From: Ixodes scapularis
Taxonomy: Eukaryota > Arthropoda > Arachnida > Ixodida > Ixodidae
DNA: 64,000 nucleotides
NCBI RefSeq assembly: GCF_016920785.2
Contig: NW_024609857.1
Location: 12,624,716-12,688,715, forward strand
Direction: 5' to 3'
The position numbers were made by a program, and so were the translations under genes. A model generated the notes under the pieces. That model ran no database searches. It had not been told where the DNA came from and saw only the letters and a program-made list of their open reading frames with translations. Below, piece by piece: positions 23,350 to 34,830 of the stretch (the first letter of the stretch is position 1; every line of letters begins with the position of its first letter).

Positions 23350-23462
23350 ATGACTGAACATCTGTGGAGACTCACTATATGGCACCTCCGCATCAACACA
23401 CCAAAGAAAGAAACGGCTTCGAGTAACAGTGCGTGCAATAGGCGATATTCATTTACCGGATT
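23350..23462 (+). mobile_element. Inverted fragment of the Penelope-like element 5' part
   Basis: CTGTGGAGACTCACTATATG through AATAGGCGATATTCATTTACC matches the reverse complement of 22905-22990 at most positions. Both encode LWRLT(L/I)WHLRI followed by KKETASSN. The two copies therefore face each other head to head with about 360 bp between them. The long plus frame at 23065-23598 only spans this fragment by chance. Confidence 0.7.
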
Positions 23463-25429
23463 CTTAACAACAAAAACAATCCGTTCGAATAAAAAGCAAG
23501 CACCATGTAAACATTTCGTGAGCGTAAGACATATTTCAAGCTCTACAAACTATCAGAACATTGTCATTGGCGAAATAAAAAAGTTTTCAATACCTTAACA
23601 CTCCGTAAGTGTTTTTTCTTTTTTTTTTTTTCGTGTACATTAAAGTGCCGATGCGGGCGAGTTGGTTCGTGCATTTTCGTGACACAACTGGAAACAGCGA
23701 ACAAAAAACAAACTGTTATCTACGGCGCTGTTTCCAGGTGTATAAGTGGACTGTCAACGATGTGGCTAATGAGACTTTCAGAAGGCTGTAGAATTCATAC
23801 TTCAACTTACCGAGAAAAAAAAAATGATAGAGACTTTTAGTTGAGTCTGCAGTCTTCACATGATCCTCCTTGCTTTCTGTGCACAGTCAACACTTTTATT
23901 GAGACTGTTGCGTGGAAGACTTTTCATCAGTCTTCTTTCAGCCGGTGACAGCCTTGGTATAGTCGCATAAATAAAAATATGAAAGCAGAGAAGCATTTCC
24001 ACTGTGCTACTCATTTTCCCTCTTTATATTTAGCGAAGCGAAAAGAAAATCTTTACCGAATTCAGTGCGCAAGCAAACAAGGAACAAGCCAGCCGGCCGA
24101 AACGCATGAGGGGGAGCGGCTCTAATGTGTGATGTCACGGCCTGTTATCATTCTGCACCGATACCCAACGTGATCAGTTTAACGAGCCCAATTCCACTCA
24201 TTCTCAGCTACATCATCGACCACCATAATTATCATCGCCCCTTATTTATTTATTTTTTTTTTTTTTTCATACGATACACCGCCCGGATATCTGGAGCCGC
24301 GTCTCGAAGCTGTTTCGCTTTTTTTAGTTTTTCTTCCGTTGCTCGCATTATTATTATCGTCACGGCCGCATCAACACCTTCGCCGGCCCGTTCCCTGCGC
24401 CACCACGACGGCGGCGGTTCCCGGCACGATGGCCATCTCAAAGCCGAGAGCGCCAAACTCGGGCTGCTATTTCGTAATTTGCGGAGCGACGGGCCGAAAA
24501 CCGGCTCTATAAATCTCCCTAACAGGAGGTGCCCAATATAAAATAAAAAAAAGGAAAACCAAACCTGTGTGTATGTGTGCGGGGGTCACTAAGAAAGAGA
24601 AAGAGAGGGAGAGAGACACGCGGCTCTGGCTTCAAAACGTGTGAAAATAGAGAAGGGGAGAAAGCACAGGAAAGGCAGGAGGTGATGGGACGACCAGGGG
24701 GGGAGGCGGCGGAGAGGCATGCTGGTTTTCGATCGTGAGTCTGATGGCAGTCCGCTTTCTGCACCTTGCCTTCATCCCTTCTTCTTGTTATTCGTTGATC
24801 GGAGAGATCGAGGGAGAGGGAGGTGTGAATTGCTCGTGGCAGGAAACAAACCCAAACACAAAGGAAAAAGGTCTCGGGGCACCTTGAAGGCTCTTTAGCA
24901 TTCGCTCGTGCGTGCGTGCGTCCATGCGTGTGTTGGTGCACTGGGCAGAGGCCCGTGCACTGGAACAACGAAGCGGGGCGGGTGCCTACCTGCCATCTAG
25001 TATGGTTATGATAAAAAAAAAAACCAAAACCGGACTCCTGTCGGCTTCCTATTTTTATCGTCGTGTTCTTTTCTCGCAAGCGCCCGTCAGAAAATGTGTT
25101 TGTTTTTGTTTTTCTCGCTAAGAAGTCGGCAACCGCGGCGGCCTCTTGGACGAGAAAAACTTGAAACGCCGCGTGTGCGGTGATAACGTGTGCATTGGAA
25201 AAGACAAAAACTAAAGAAAAGACATTCGGAGTAAACCTAAAAATGGATTGGATTCTTTTTTTTTTAGGCTCATAGTTTGTGTAAGTAAGGTACAGGAGCG
25301 TCAGCATCTGGTGTGACTCAAAAACGAGATGTTGGAGCTCAGAAAGTGCAGAAGTTGTCTGGGCGACCAGTAGCCCCTTCCGAGCTCAAAACTCTGAACC
25401 TCCTGACCCTCATTTTATCTTAGCGGTAG
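23463..25429. other. Non-coding stretch, no gene supported
   Basis: The largest frame (24519-25307, minus, 262 codons) is rich in phenylalanine, histidine, threonine and serine, crosses purine-pyrimidine tracts and shows no domain, so I do not call it. A TATA-like CTCTATAAATC lies at about 24504 on the plus strand beside GGCGGCGG-rich sequence, but no following coding exon is visible. Confidence 0.5.
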
Positions 25430-25770
25430 AATCTTCCTAAGGCATTTTTATATGCTTTGACATGGATTCAGTCTTCTGAGTAGAAGACAATGGGATGTTG
25501 ACGAGGTAGCGTTATCTCGTTGACGTTGATTCTGTATCCTGAGTCGAAGTAGTTGTAGTAGTAGTGAATGTAGTGAAAGCAGGAAATGGTAGTTTTATCC
25601 CCCTAACGTTGATCCTGCCCGACGAGCAGCAGACAGTGGAATATCCGTGAGGTGGTTTCATTGGTTTAACATCGATCTAGTCTTTCGAGCGGCAAATAAT
25701 GAGCTGCGCGTATTGCAAGCTTTATCTCGTCGACATCGCTTCCGTCGTTTCTGTCTGCTAAGTAGCAGAA
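25430..25770. repeat. Degenerate tandem repeat, five units of about 60-80 bp
   Basis: A core resembling TTATCTCGTTGACGTTGAT, followed by TCTNTCTNNTGAG and AG-AGAC, recurs with cores starting near 25451, 25515, 25598, 25659 and 25725. The last core TTATCTCGTCGACATCGCT is close to the second. Unit length varies and identity is modest, so this is an old array. Neither strand gives a continuous frame. Confidence 0.5.
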
Positions 25771-27474
25771 ACAGACGTCACAATAGAGGCCGCTGGTTCA
25801 CAACGTAGCAAACAGGCTGCGAAAAAAGCGACGAACTTCGCCTGCCGAAGTTAGTTTCCCCCAGATGCGTTCGTCGCACGCTGCCTTCGAAAGCCGCAAA
25901 GACACTGCGAATACATCGTACAAGTCTTGTAGGCAGTGACTGAGGCAAATTTCATCCTTGTTAGATGGCCACATTGGCCCTACAAAAGCTGTATGCGGAC
26001 ACGCTCGAGGCATACATACTATGTGCGAAGCAAAGATGCTTCGGAAATGCTTGAGGCTCGGTATCATGTTCGCAGACCGTGTAGTCTGTATGACGTACGA
26101 GATATGTCGCTGCCTGTTTAGGAAGACCGACGCCGGCACTCGCCCAGTCCGCGCCGCGATCTCCCGCAGGGCGCGTCCCCTCGCGAGTTCACAAGGACGA
26201 GCAAGCGTGAACTCCCAGCCCCATTACGCGTCAGGACTAATAAGCTCGCCGACACGTCGTCCAGCCCCGTCGTCGTATAGTCGTCCTCGGGCGGCAGGCG
26301 TTTTCGCCGACACAGGACATCCCGGCCGCGAGAGTCTCACCTATACTAATTGCGCGTCTCTCGAGTGATTACCGTAGATTACATCTCGGCTTCTCGCACG
26401 TATATATACCACGGTGGACAAAATCGGTCGTCCCCCAGCGCCAGCAAAAGTATATATATATATATATATATACCGAGACGGGCGCCGTGTCGCCTCGGCA
26501 AAACAAGGTGTCAACAGGCGACGCTGTGCGGCGCGGGGCTCCTAATTTATGCCCACATGTATCGGTCATCCCTCTCGCTCTCTTCTACTCGGAGGCCAGT
26601 AATGAGCTCCCTTGTGCCTCGCGGCTGTGGCGATTCTTTATTTGCGAGCGGGGGAGGGGGCGGGGGAAGGGCAAGGAAAGCCCGGTTGAGCGCCATGTCC
26701 CCGCGCGGGGCCAGGGCTGGGGCTGTGAATCGGTCGGTGCAGGTGGCGGCCAGACCTTTTTTCTTCGCCACGGGTCACGCCGCGCCCTGCAGTATTTTTT
26801 TTTTCCTTTACGCCAGGCGGTGCGGCAAGAATAAATCATCGGTCACTGTGGTCGAGGCTGTTTTCACGGGGCGTTCTCAGGAAGCTTTGTGCTGGAGGAG
26901 GCTCCGGATCAGATTTTACGTGGAGCGCGCGAGAGGGCGTTGATATCCTGAGGTATTCTGATTTGAAGCGATCTCATAGATCCGGAGAAGACCGTTTTAA
27001 TATCATTGCTAGGAGCTTTGCTTGGCCATGAAAGGCCTACCTGGAGGCCGCATTTTAGATAGAGATAAAAAAAAAAAAAAAAAAAAACAGTGCAGCTGCA
27101 CAGTCAGGACACCTCCGCGTTTTTAGTATATTGTCATTTCAGTACTGGTATGAATAGCCTTCTCGAGTGCTCGTTGATGTTTTTCCAGCAAGCATGTCAC
27201 ATCAATTTTATGTCACAGAAGGTGGACTTCCCAACTTAACAAGTGTTGTGTTCCAGGTCTGAATAGCGTTGCCAGGTCGCAGTCAACATTAGGTAAAATT
27301 AAGAGATTTCAGCCTACCACGTCATGCCGGCCTGTCATACTTGCCGTTTTTTTCTTCTTATTGTATAGTTTTGATTTTACTTCTTTATGTAAGGCCTTAA
27401 AAGCGACCAGAAGGTCACATCGTTTAAACTACATCCAAGGGGACACAAGCGTCTGTGATGATATACGTCGAAGC
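25771..27474. other. CG-rich stretch with TA microsatellite; no gene supported
   Basis: The region 26130-26940 is CG-rich and contains a TA array at about 26450-26472 and long overlapping frames on both strands, which are typical of composition and not of coding. It could be a promoter-proximal CpG-rich block. An A run of 20 follows at about 27068-27087. No exon is supported. Confidence 0.4.
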
Positions 27475-27719
27475 CAGTGGCGTACCAACTTGTTTTTGAG
27501 TGGGGGGGGGGCAAACCAGACCCCTCCCCCCCCCCCCCCCCCAGGGCCGGGGGGCGGTGACCTTGGTATCCCCTGGGTGCCGCCGGCAAGTGTTTGCCCT
27601 GTCCAGTGGCGGCTGTTTCAGAAAAGGGGGGGGGGGGGGGGGGGGGCAAAACACATGTCTTGCCCCCCCACTCTGAGAACTGGAAGTGCCCCCCTTGCCC
27701 CCCTGGTTGGTACGCCCAT
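27475..27719. mobile_element. MITE with TGGCGTACCAAC ends and poly-G/poly-C core, copy 1
   Basis: The left end is CAGTGGCGTACCAACTTG and the right end, reverse-complemented, is ATGGGCGTACCAACCAGG. The core has two poly-G and one poly-C tracts separated by a spacer with GCCGGCAAGTGTTTGCCCT and CCAGTGGCGGCTGTTTC. Copies at 30591-30778 and 63086-63344 share the ends and spacer in inverted order. It is non-coding; the frames across it are glycine/proline readings of the homopolymers. Confidence 0.7.
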
Positions 27720-29811
27720 AGTCGAAGCACAGGCTGAGACACTTTGAACTGCTAGAGAAAGGAGAAATACCCAGTCAAGCCGCTTGCCTCTCAATGCACG
27801 GGCACAGTTTCTGAAATGAGATATAGCGCCTGTGCCTTGCCGGACCGGGGGACACTAGATCCAATGTATACAGTGGCTTTAGGCGAAATCGTATACGTTC
27901 TGTGATTCTTTTTCTTTTTCTTTTTCTTTTTTTCGGTGCGTAAATATAGTGGTTGACAGCTCGGCGAAGGTGCTGATTGCGTCTCGGCGAAAAAGATCTC
28001 ACTCCAATTTTCCCGTTATAGGTCGACCGACCCTCGCGCAATCCTCAGGAAGCAACTTTGTCTTTCTTCGAGTAACGTTGCCACGGAGGAATACAAGCAA
28101 ACCAAACGACGAAACCGAAAACTAGCTTCACTTATAGCTGCGCACCTGGCCAGGCGTGATCGGGGCTGCGAGGGGCTTCCCACGCCTTGTTCGCGCTGCG
28201 GGCCCGAACGAACGTGTCGAGACTGCTGCATGTGCACGAGTGCCAGCCTGCAGTCGTGTGTAGTTAGCCGCCGCCTCCGACGCCGCCGCCGCGAGTACTA
28301 CGGGATCCCTGCATCGGTCGTAATTACTCGCGATTTTTCTCACTTGCGTTTCGCCGGGAACCCCACTCGGTTCCAACGTGCTGATTATCTCCATTGCAGT
28401 ATAGGAGGATGTGTTTTATTCCAGGCCACTGATGTCTCGCCCTGGGCGCAATTGGGGGCCCGCGTGGGGATGGTCGAGCTGTTGATGGCGCGAGACAGGA
28501 GAGCCTGTTATTAGCGAACACCCCGTATTGCTTGTGCTGGTCTCTGTTTTGTTTCTTTCTTTGTTTCCTTGTTGTTTTCGTTGATGTTGCTGCTGCTGCT
28601 GGCTGTGGTGGTGGTGGCGGTGGTTGTTGGTATTAGACCCGTTTCAGTTTCGCGTTCGAAGATGCAGGTGCTGCGGGGCGCCTGCGCCCCTTCCGATGGT
28701 CCCGAAAGAAAGAAAAAAAAGAAAAAAAAGGCATAGATGGGTGCAGCGTTGTTCTTGGGAGTATCGAGGACCTGCGTGTGTTGGCAGATGCATGATGGCC
28801 CAAACCCATGCGACTTCTCAGTTGTTTTCTGTAGTATGGTTGGCTCACAGAATGAACCAGAAGTTCGATAGAAAGTGTTACAGGTAGTTTCTATGGGGTG
28901 TTATTACCTTTTGGTTAGAAGTTTCGCCGAACAGCTGTTCATGTAGACGAGGATCACGAAAAAAACAATTAGACATGAGGGTTTAGAGCCGAAGAGCACA
29001 TAAAAAAGAAGTTTAATCTTTTCATCCTTCTGTTATTTTGGTTTTGTTTTTGTCCCTATGTCGCGTGATCTGTATTGTGTGTGTAGTCCTTTTCAGTTGA
29101 TTAAATCGTAGTAAAACACGGAGATAAAACTTTTCGGTTCTGCTGGAGAAGTACTAATTTCCAGGGCGACTCTCATCATCTCGGCTCTTGTAGTATATTA
29201 TTTCGATTTCATGACCCATTTTTGTTAGAAAACGTGAAATTATCAAGTCATCCCAGCTAGTCCTAAGACCCGAATACACGCTTCTATAGCACCCTCAAAG
29301 CAACGGATATGGACGTCTCCAACTCATATTTTGTGGCGCTCAAGTTATTTATGAGTAATCTTAAATCTACATATTGTAAATCAATATCAAGGCATTAACG
29401 TTCTTTTTTTTATATATACTCACGTGAAATAAACAAACGTGCGAATGAATAAATAAACGAATGAATGAACTGGTCACTGAAGTCAACTGACTGAGTGAAT
29501 TTTGCGACTAGTGACTAGAATGGCGCGAAAGAATCTCCGTATTAAAAGTGGCGAATGTGGTGTTTCAACAATAACCGTTCGAATCTCAACCTGACCCAAG
29601 CTGTTGATGTACCCACTCGCGGCAACGACACTCTTGACCTCTAGTTCTCGCTAGCTCCGCAGAACTGCATAAAAACTGTCGAATGCATCTTGGGGTTTAA
29701 GTAATCACAAAATACAGGCGGTCGACTTATCTGTCCCTGTTCTCGCGAGGATCCCAACTGTTGAAACAATTCGTGACCGCAACAAAGTTGATTACGAGGC
29801 AATGCGTAGAG
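27720..29811. other. Non-coding; CpG-rich block and trinucleotide repeats
   Basis: The interval 28010-28500 is CpG-rich, and 28581-28630 holds CTG and GTG/GGT trinucleotide repeats. These are common in promoters and 5' untranslated exons, but I find no start codon with a convincing coding frame or splice pair. The sequence from 28880 to 29810 is AT-rich and featureless. Confidence 0.45.
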
Positions 29812-30013
29812 CAAGTCGTCTGCTTCTTGCGCAGGAGTAGCGGTGACGTCAGAAGGACGCCGAGCTCTGATTGGCTTTCATTAAAAGGACGGGGGTAGAT
29901 TTCAATGTTAGATGCCTTCCGGTCTACCCACTATTTTTTTTTTTTCAATCGGCCAATAAGAGCTTGCCGTTCTGACATCATCGCAACCCCTATGCAAGAA
30001 GCAGACGAACTTG
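29812..30013. repeat. MITE with about 65-bp inverted ends
   Basis: CAAGTCGTCTGCTTCTTGCG opens the element and its reverse complement CAAGTTCGTCTGCTTCTTGC closes it. Similarity continues through GACGTCAGAAGGAC and ATTGGC. The 200-bp unit is non-coding. Confidence 0.7.
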
Positions 30014-30590
30014 CGTTCCGCGTAGGTCGGAACGTATCCAAACTTACGTCGAAAACGTCTGTTTAAGGTTACAATAAAAAAAAAAAAAATTAAAAAACTG
30101 GCTACTTAAAAAAATACATCGAACATATCAACTTTTACCTACGGACACTGTATACGCATACACTCTTAAAAATGTCTGTGCGTCTACTGTGATAGGCTCT
30201 CCGAGTGTTGCGCGGGCTGCGCGTAGACTCACAGACTTTTGTTAGAGAGTACAGACGAGTATAACCCGTGGTACAATAAAACCTTCAGCCGGGGCGACAC
30301 TGCCAGAGTCGCGGTCACACTGCCGTTACATCATACAAAAGACAGTTTGCAGAAACTGTCTGGGCCTTCCGTGCATGACGGTCAGCTGTCACATTGGTCT
30401 CACAAAAACTGTCCGCAGACATGTACGAACATGCTCGCACATGATTGAGGTGGGTCCGTAGGTAATTCTGTCATCATGTCTTTCAGTGAATACCGTGTCT
30501 TCCTTTGTATGATGTACACGAAAATAGTGAATGCGGCTCTAGAGGGTCACTAAGAATTCTGCGTTGAAGCCTGTTTTTGTGAAGAAAACC
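30014..30590. repeat. Non-coding; contains a repeat shared with 62340-62470
   Basis: The segment at about 30365-30430 has GTCACATTGGTCTCACAAAA and CTGTCCGCAGACATGTACGAA. The reverse complement of 62390-62450 reads GTCACATTGGTCATACAAAA and CTGTCGGCAGACATGTTCGAA. Both are also near ACATCATACNAAAGACA. This is a dispersed repeat in opposite orientation. No gene is seen. Confidence 0.55.
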
Positions 30591-30778
30591 ATGGGCGTAC
30601 CAACCGGGGGGAAAGGGGGGGGGGGGGCAGAACGTGTGTTATGCCTCCCCTGAAAGAGCTGCCACTGGGCAGGGCGAACACTGGCCGGCGGCGCCCAAGA
30701 GATACCAAGGGCACCGACCCTCAGTCGGGAGGGTGTCTGGTTTGCCCCCTTACTCAAAAACAAGATGGTACGCCACTG
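30591..30778. mobile_element. G/C-homopolymer MITE, copy 2
   Basis: The ends are GGGCGTACCAACCGGGG and, reverse-complemented, CAGTGGCGTACCATCTTG. The spacer GCCACTGGGCAGGGCGAACA and CTGGCCGGCGG matches copies 1 and 3. The copy is shorter than the others and has lost one homopolymer tract. Confidence 0.7.
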
Positions 30779-32601
30779 AAGAAAACTAAATCGATGTATA
30801 CTTCGCAGGAAACACTGGGACATCTGACGGCTCGAATTTGCAATCATGATCTAATCCGAACGAAGGTTCACACTCCCTGACGTGTACGACGATAAGGCAG
30901 TTGAAACAAAGCAGGCATAAGCCGGTACCGGAAGGGTGAGCTAATATTTGACAATTGTGTGGCAAGCGACACATTCCGTATTGAGTGAAGACTTGGGCTT
31001 CTTTATTACAGAAATCCCAGAGCAACGTTTTTTTGTGTCGGGTCCAGTGAAGCGCTGTCTCCAGTGACGGTTGCTAGAAGACTCGAAGCTATTCGCCCGC
31101 TGTGTAATACAAAAGGAGAGCGCAGGAAACGCCGAATATGAAAACAGCAGGTTCGCTTTTGTGATTCAAGATTCGTTTGTTACGTCCGAGCTGATGAAGC
31201 ACAGTCCTCCTTTATAATCGGTGGAAAGCTTCATAGCAAACGGATGCCAGACAGCCGTATACCGACCGACAAAGGCAGCCACCTTCCTAGTAAAGATAAC
31301 AACACACGAAGAACCAGAACAAAGCAAGCAGACAACTAAAGATCCGCGCTATCCGCGCAGATGCCGCAACACTGGACGCCGTCCAGTCCACAAAGGAAGC
31401 TCGTTGTTCTTTAAGTCCTCGCGCAATACGCGTTAGAAGAGAAGGCCGGGACATGACGTCATCATTGGTGGATCCCTAACCCGCCTCAAGAGGCAAACAC
31501 GCTAAATCTTAACGCAAGCTGGGCGACGCTAGTCAATCCACTAGTGATGACGTGTGTGGGGCGAAAGATACGGGCCTTGTCTACTCTACGTGGTATTGCC
31601 TCGCGCCACATTCACCGATGAACTCCATCACGTGGATCACGATCCACGGGAGGTGTAATCCGCCTCCTCGCCTGCTCAGCAGTCGCTATTGTCAAGACCC
31701 TCGCCCAAGCTAAGGCAGAAAGAAATGTAGATATATATATCAAACAAAAGTCCATCCGAAAGAGCAGAAAGCTCGGCTTGACCTCTTCGCGCCTCGAAAC
31801 AGGTTTGGGCTGCCTTAAATCGTCCACGATCGCGATAGGCATCATGGGTCCCCAGGCTGCCCGATGCACAAGGCGGGCTGACGCGGCAAGAACGCCGTGC
31901 AGCGGCTCTCGTGGACGGCTTCCCTCTGGTGCGGCTGCCGGGCAGTTCTGCCAACCAGAGCGGGCTCGCTGAGCGTCGATGAGCGACCAGAGCGACTGAC
32001 TCCTCGCGGTCCCGCTTTTTTTGTTCGTTTTTTTCTAGGCTCCCACTAGTTGGTTGAAGTGGTCATCTATCTTGTAGCGGGAGGCACCTTCAAAAGTTGC
32101 TGCCTGCTGCCACACGTTTTCCGCGCTAGGGGAACGTGTAAACTTTGCTCCTGCCGCGGCGCGTCTCTTCTCTCGGTTTCCTTTTCTATGGTTCTTTCTT
32201 TTGTTTCAGACGCTGTTGCCTTTTGGGGGGAGGGAAGAAGAGGTGTTCGCCGCTTGTTTTGCAGCCTTTTCGGCTGTTATGGGCGCTGCGTGGAGAACAT
32301 ACGTACGGTCTTCTGGGGGTGTGCGTCTGTTCCGACCTCCACACACACACACACGGACAGGCGCACACACGCACACTTTTCACGTCTGTAACCCACTCTC
32401 CCTCTTCTTGTGTTCTTGAGTTTGGCGAAGATTAATGAAACACCCGGTGGCTCGGCCGGCATGGGACCTTTACTTGGTAGCGTCGTAGCGTGGTGCAGGG
32501 GCAGGCGAGTGGGTGGTTAGTTTCAGCACGCTTAGTGGTTTTTACCATGTGAGGATCAGAAAAATGTGGGTGAACAAGGTTCTAAAATATATATACCTAA
32601 A
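30779..32601. other. Non-coding stretch
   Basis: No supported gene. A pair of near-inverted sequences with GATGACGTC lies at about 31438-31580 (AAGGCCGGGACATGACGTCATC and its partner near 31545-31580), perhaps another MITE. A polypyrimidine tract ending TTTTTCTAG at 32037 looks like an acceptor but is followed by a stop-rich sequence. A short CA array lies at 32341-32375. Confidence 0.45.
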
Positions 32602-33395
32602 TACAGGGTGTTTTCTTCGTTTAACTAAACATATTTGTTTGAGAAAAGCCGTGAAAGTTTCACTAATGCAGTTTCTACAGGTGAGTTGGATACGGCAGGA
32701 GGGACATAGTATAGGGGGCTAGTCGTAACGATCAGTCGGCTAATTAATTTAAATTTGTTAATTAACTTTTTAATTAATGAAAATAGATATATGGTTCCAA
32801 TTAGAAACTTGCTCAGCGTCATCCAAAACCACTAAACACAACTCTTTTTAGAAGGCTATACCGCAAGGTCAGTATATTCCGGCGTTCCGTAAAAACACTC
32901 ATTTTGGACGCGTTTCTAGGTTTCGATTTCTTATCGGCGCGCACCTCTGGGCACGCGGTCCTGCTCCTCTGTGGCTGAGACGCGCAACACACGTGCGCCC
33001 AACTTCCCTCCATGTTACGAGGGAGGCAAGGGGGTGGCTTCGCGCCGCGACCACCGGGGGGCAGGTCCGCGGGCTCCAAGATACGCTCCGTTAAGAAAGC
33101 GAAACCTAGAATATACTGCCCCTGCGTTATATCGTTCTAAAAAGCGTTGATATAGAGTTTTTCGATGACAGTGAGCAAGTTTCTAATTGGAACCATATGT
33201 CTATTTTCATTATTTCAAAAGTTAATAACGATTTTTAATTAATCAGCCAACTGTTCGTTACGACTAGCCCCCTATACTCTGTCCCCCTGGCCGTATAACT
33301 CACCTGCACAAACCGCATAAGTAACTTTCATGGCTTTTTTTAAACAAATCTGTTAAGTGTAAAACAAAACAAAACAAACAAAAAAACACCTTGTA
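32602..33395. mobile_element. 0.8-kb fold-back element with about 290-bp inverted ends
   Basis: The left end is TACAGGGTGTTTTCTTCG and the right end, reverse-complemented, is TACAAGGTGTTTTTTTG. Long matching blocks follow on each side, for example GGGGGCTAGTCGTAACGA (32715) against its partner near 33260, and GTTCCAATTAGAAACTTGCT (32793) against 33175-33200. The central 250 bp is GC-rich and includes CGCGCAACACACGTGCGCCC. There is no transposase, so it is non-autonomous. Confidence 0.75.
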
Positions 33396-34592
33396 TATAA
33401 CGATGTGTTCATCGCTGCTATATGGAACGTATACGTATCAATGGGCTGCTTGTTTTGTACATTATATACGCTGGAAAAAGGGCCATCTTCGTGATTTGTG
33501 TCATGACAGACACGCAGCCAGGGGGGGGGGGGGGGGGGGAGGGGGGGGGCATGCCCCCCCCCCCCCGAAATCTTTCATTTTGCTGGGGCCCCCCTCTTCC
33601 CCCTCCCTCCCCCTCATACAGCATTTTGTTATGGGCGCCGCCCCCCCCCCCCCCCCCCCAAACAAAATCCTGGCTACGTGCCTGTATCATGATCAATACA
33701 AACAATCACTAGGTTCATTGCGTGAAGTATGTTCGTCATCAGAAAGTTGGGCTAAATTGCGTGAGACCCAAATTTTTATTTTTGAGCCGATTTCAACCTT
33801 TATTGACTGCGTATACATGACTGCGTCCGTATGGAGCTCATCAAACACCAAACACAGCTGCTTCTTTCTTTTTTACCCAATCTCAGTCGTCAAATCTCGA
33901 TTCCTATTTGGTCGCAGTCGTGACGAGATGTCGTGAGGTGAGGATGACAAATCGAAACCGAAATCTAGTGGCCAGCCAGTACCCAAGATGCTTTGAGCTG
34001 GAATACCCCGCTAGTTTCGCTGTGATTCTGGAGCAGGTCTATTCGCTCGAGTGAAACGTCGTGAATCGGCTTTCTCTCGTTTAGATAAAAGGCTACCCGC
34101 TTAAAAACAAGTGAACGGTTTTCCGCAAATTTTTTGGCTTCCACTCGTCACTGTTCTACTAGTTTTCAAAAGAAAGCTTTCATCTACATCAAAGTAAGAT
34201 GGTTCCTTAATTAGAAAATACCCCAACAAGGAGACCAAAGGACGAGCAGTCGCCCGCGATGACTTTTGGATAAGCACTCGAAAACCGCGACTACCTTTCT
34301 CACGCGGCACGCGGAGGTCATCTCTCTTCACTTTGGATTAATTTCGTACACTGTCAGGCCCATTATTGTTATAATCTAAGAGTGCTATGCCTGTTATGCT
34401 GGTTGCATTTAAACAACCCTTGGAAGTATGTCTACAGTCTCGTTTTCAGGTTGAAAAGAGCAAATCAACATCTATCTTGATGAACAATTTGGAGATACTT
34501 CTCTAGCGGTGATTTGTTCTCTAACGTCTAGTGAAATGATCGCGTCAATTTGCGTGAAGTCAACAATGATGGAAATTTAAAATATATCTGAG
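33396..34592. other. Non-coding; G/C-homopolymer repeat with GGCACGTAGCCAGG-like ends
   Basis: At 33511-33683 CACGCAGCCAGGGG and the reverse complement of CCTGGCTACGTGCCT enclose long poly-G and poly-C runs and GAAATCTTTCATTTTGCTG. It is a different family from the TGGCGTACC elements but of the same construction. The remainder has no gene. Confidence 0.5.
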
Positions 34593-34830
34593 CAGTGTTG
34601 ACGCCAACGCATTACAGGTAGCGGCGTTACCGGTAACACGTTACTTTTTTCATACTCGTTACATTTTCAAAACTGTAACGTATAACGTACTTATAATTTC
34701 GAATAACGGGTAATGTAGCTGCGTTACTCATTGCACCTTCTAACCAAAACTTAAAAAAAAAATACACTTAATATTTCTGTGTGTATTTTTAAACGCCAAG
34801 TCAGGCGAATTCTTGGACTTATCAGCTACA
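34593..34830. mobile_element. hAT-like MITE, copy C, truncated
   Basis: CAGTGTTGACGCCAACGCAT at 34593 starts a sequence rich in GTAACG and CGTTAC motifs that parallels copy B (41018-41527) through AATACACTTAATATTT and AACGCCAAGTCAGGCG. I do not find the opposite CACTG end, so the element is probably truncated near 34830. Confidence 0.55.

Noticed and set aside
23065..23598. 177-codon plus-strand ORF as a secreted protein
   Set aside because: The apparent signal-like start is followed by a Penelope fragment (LWRLTIWHLRI). The frame is a product of repeat sequence.
24519..25307. 262-codon minus-strand ORF
   Set aside because: Low-complexity composition, no domain, and it crosses simple tracts. 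A long frame alone is not enough.
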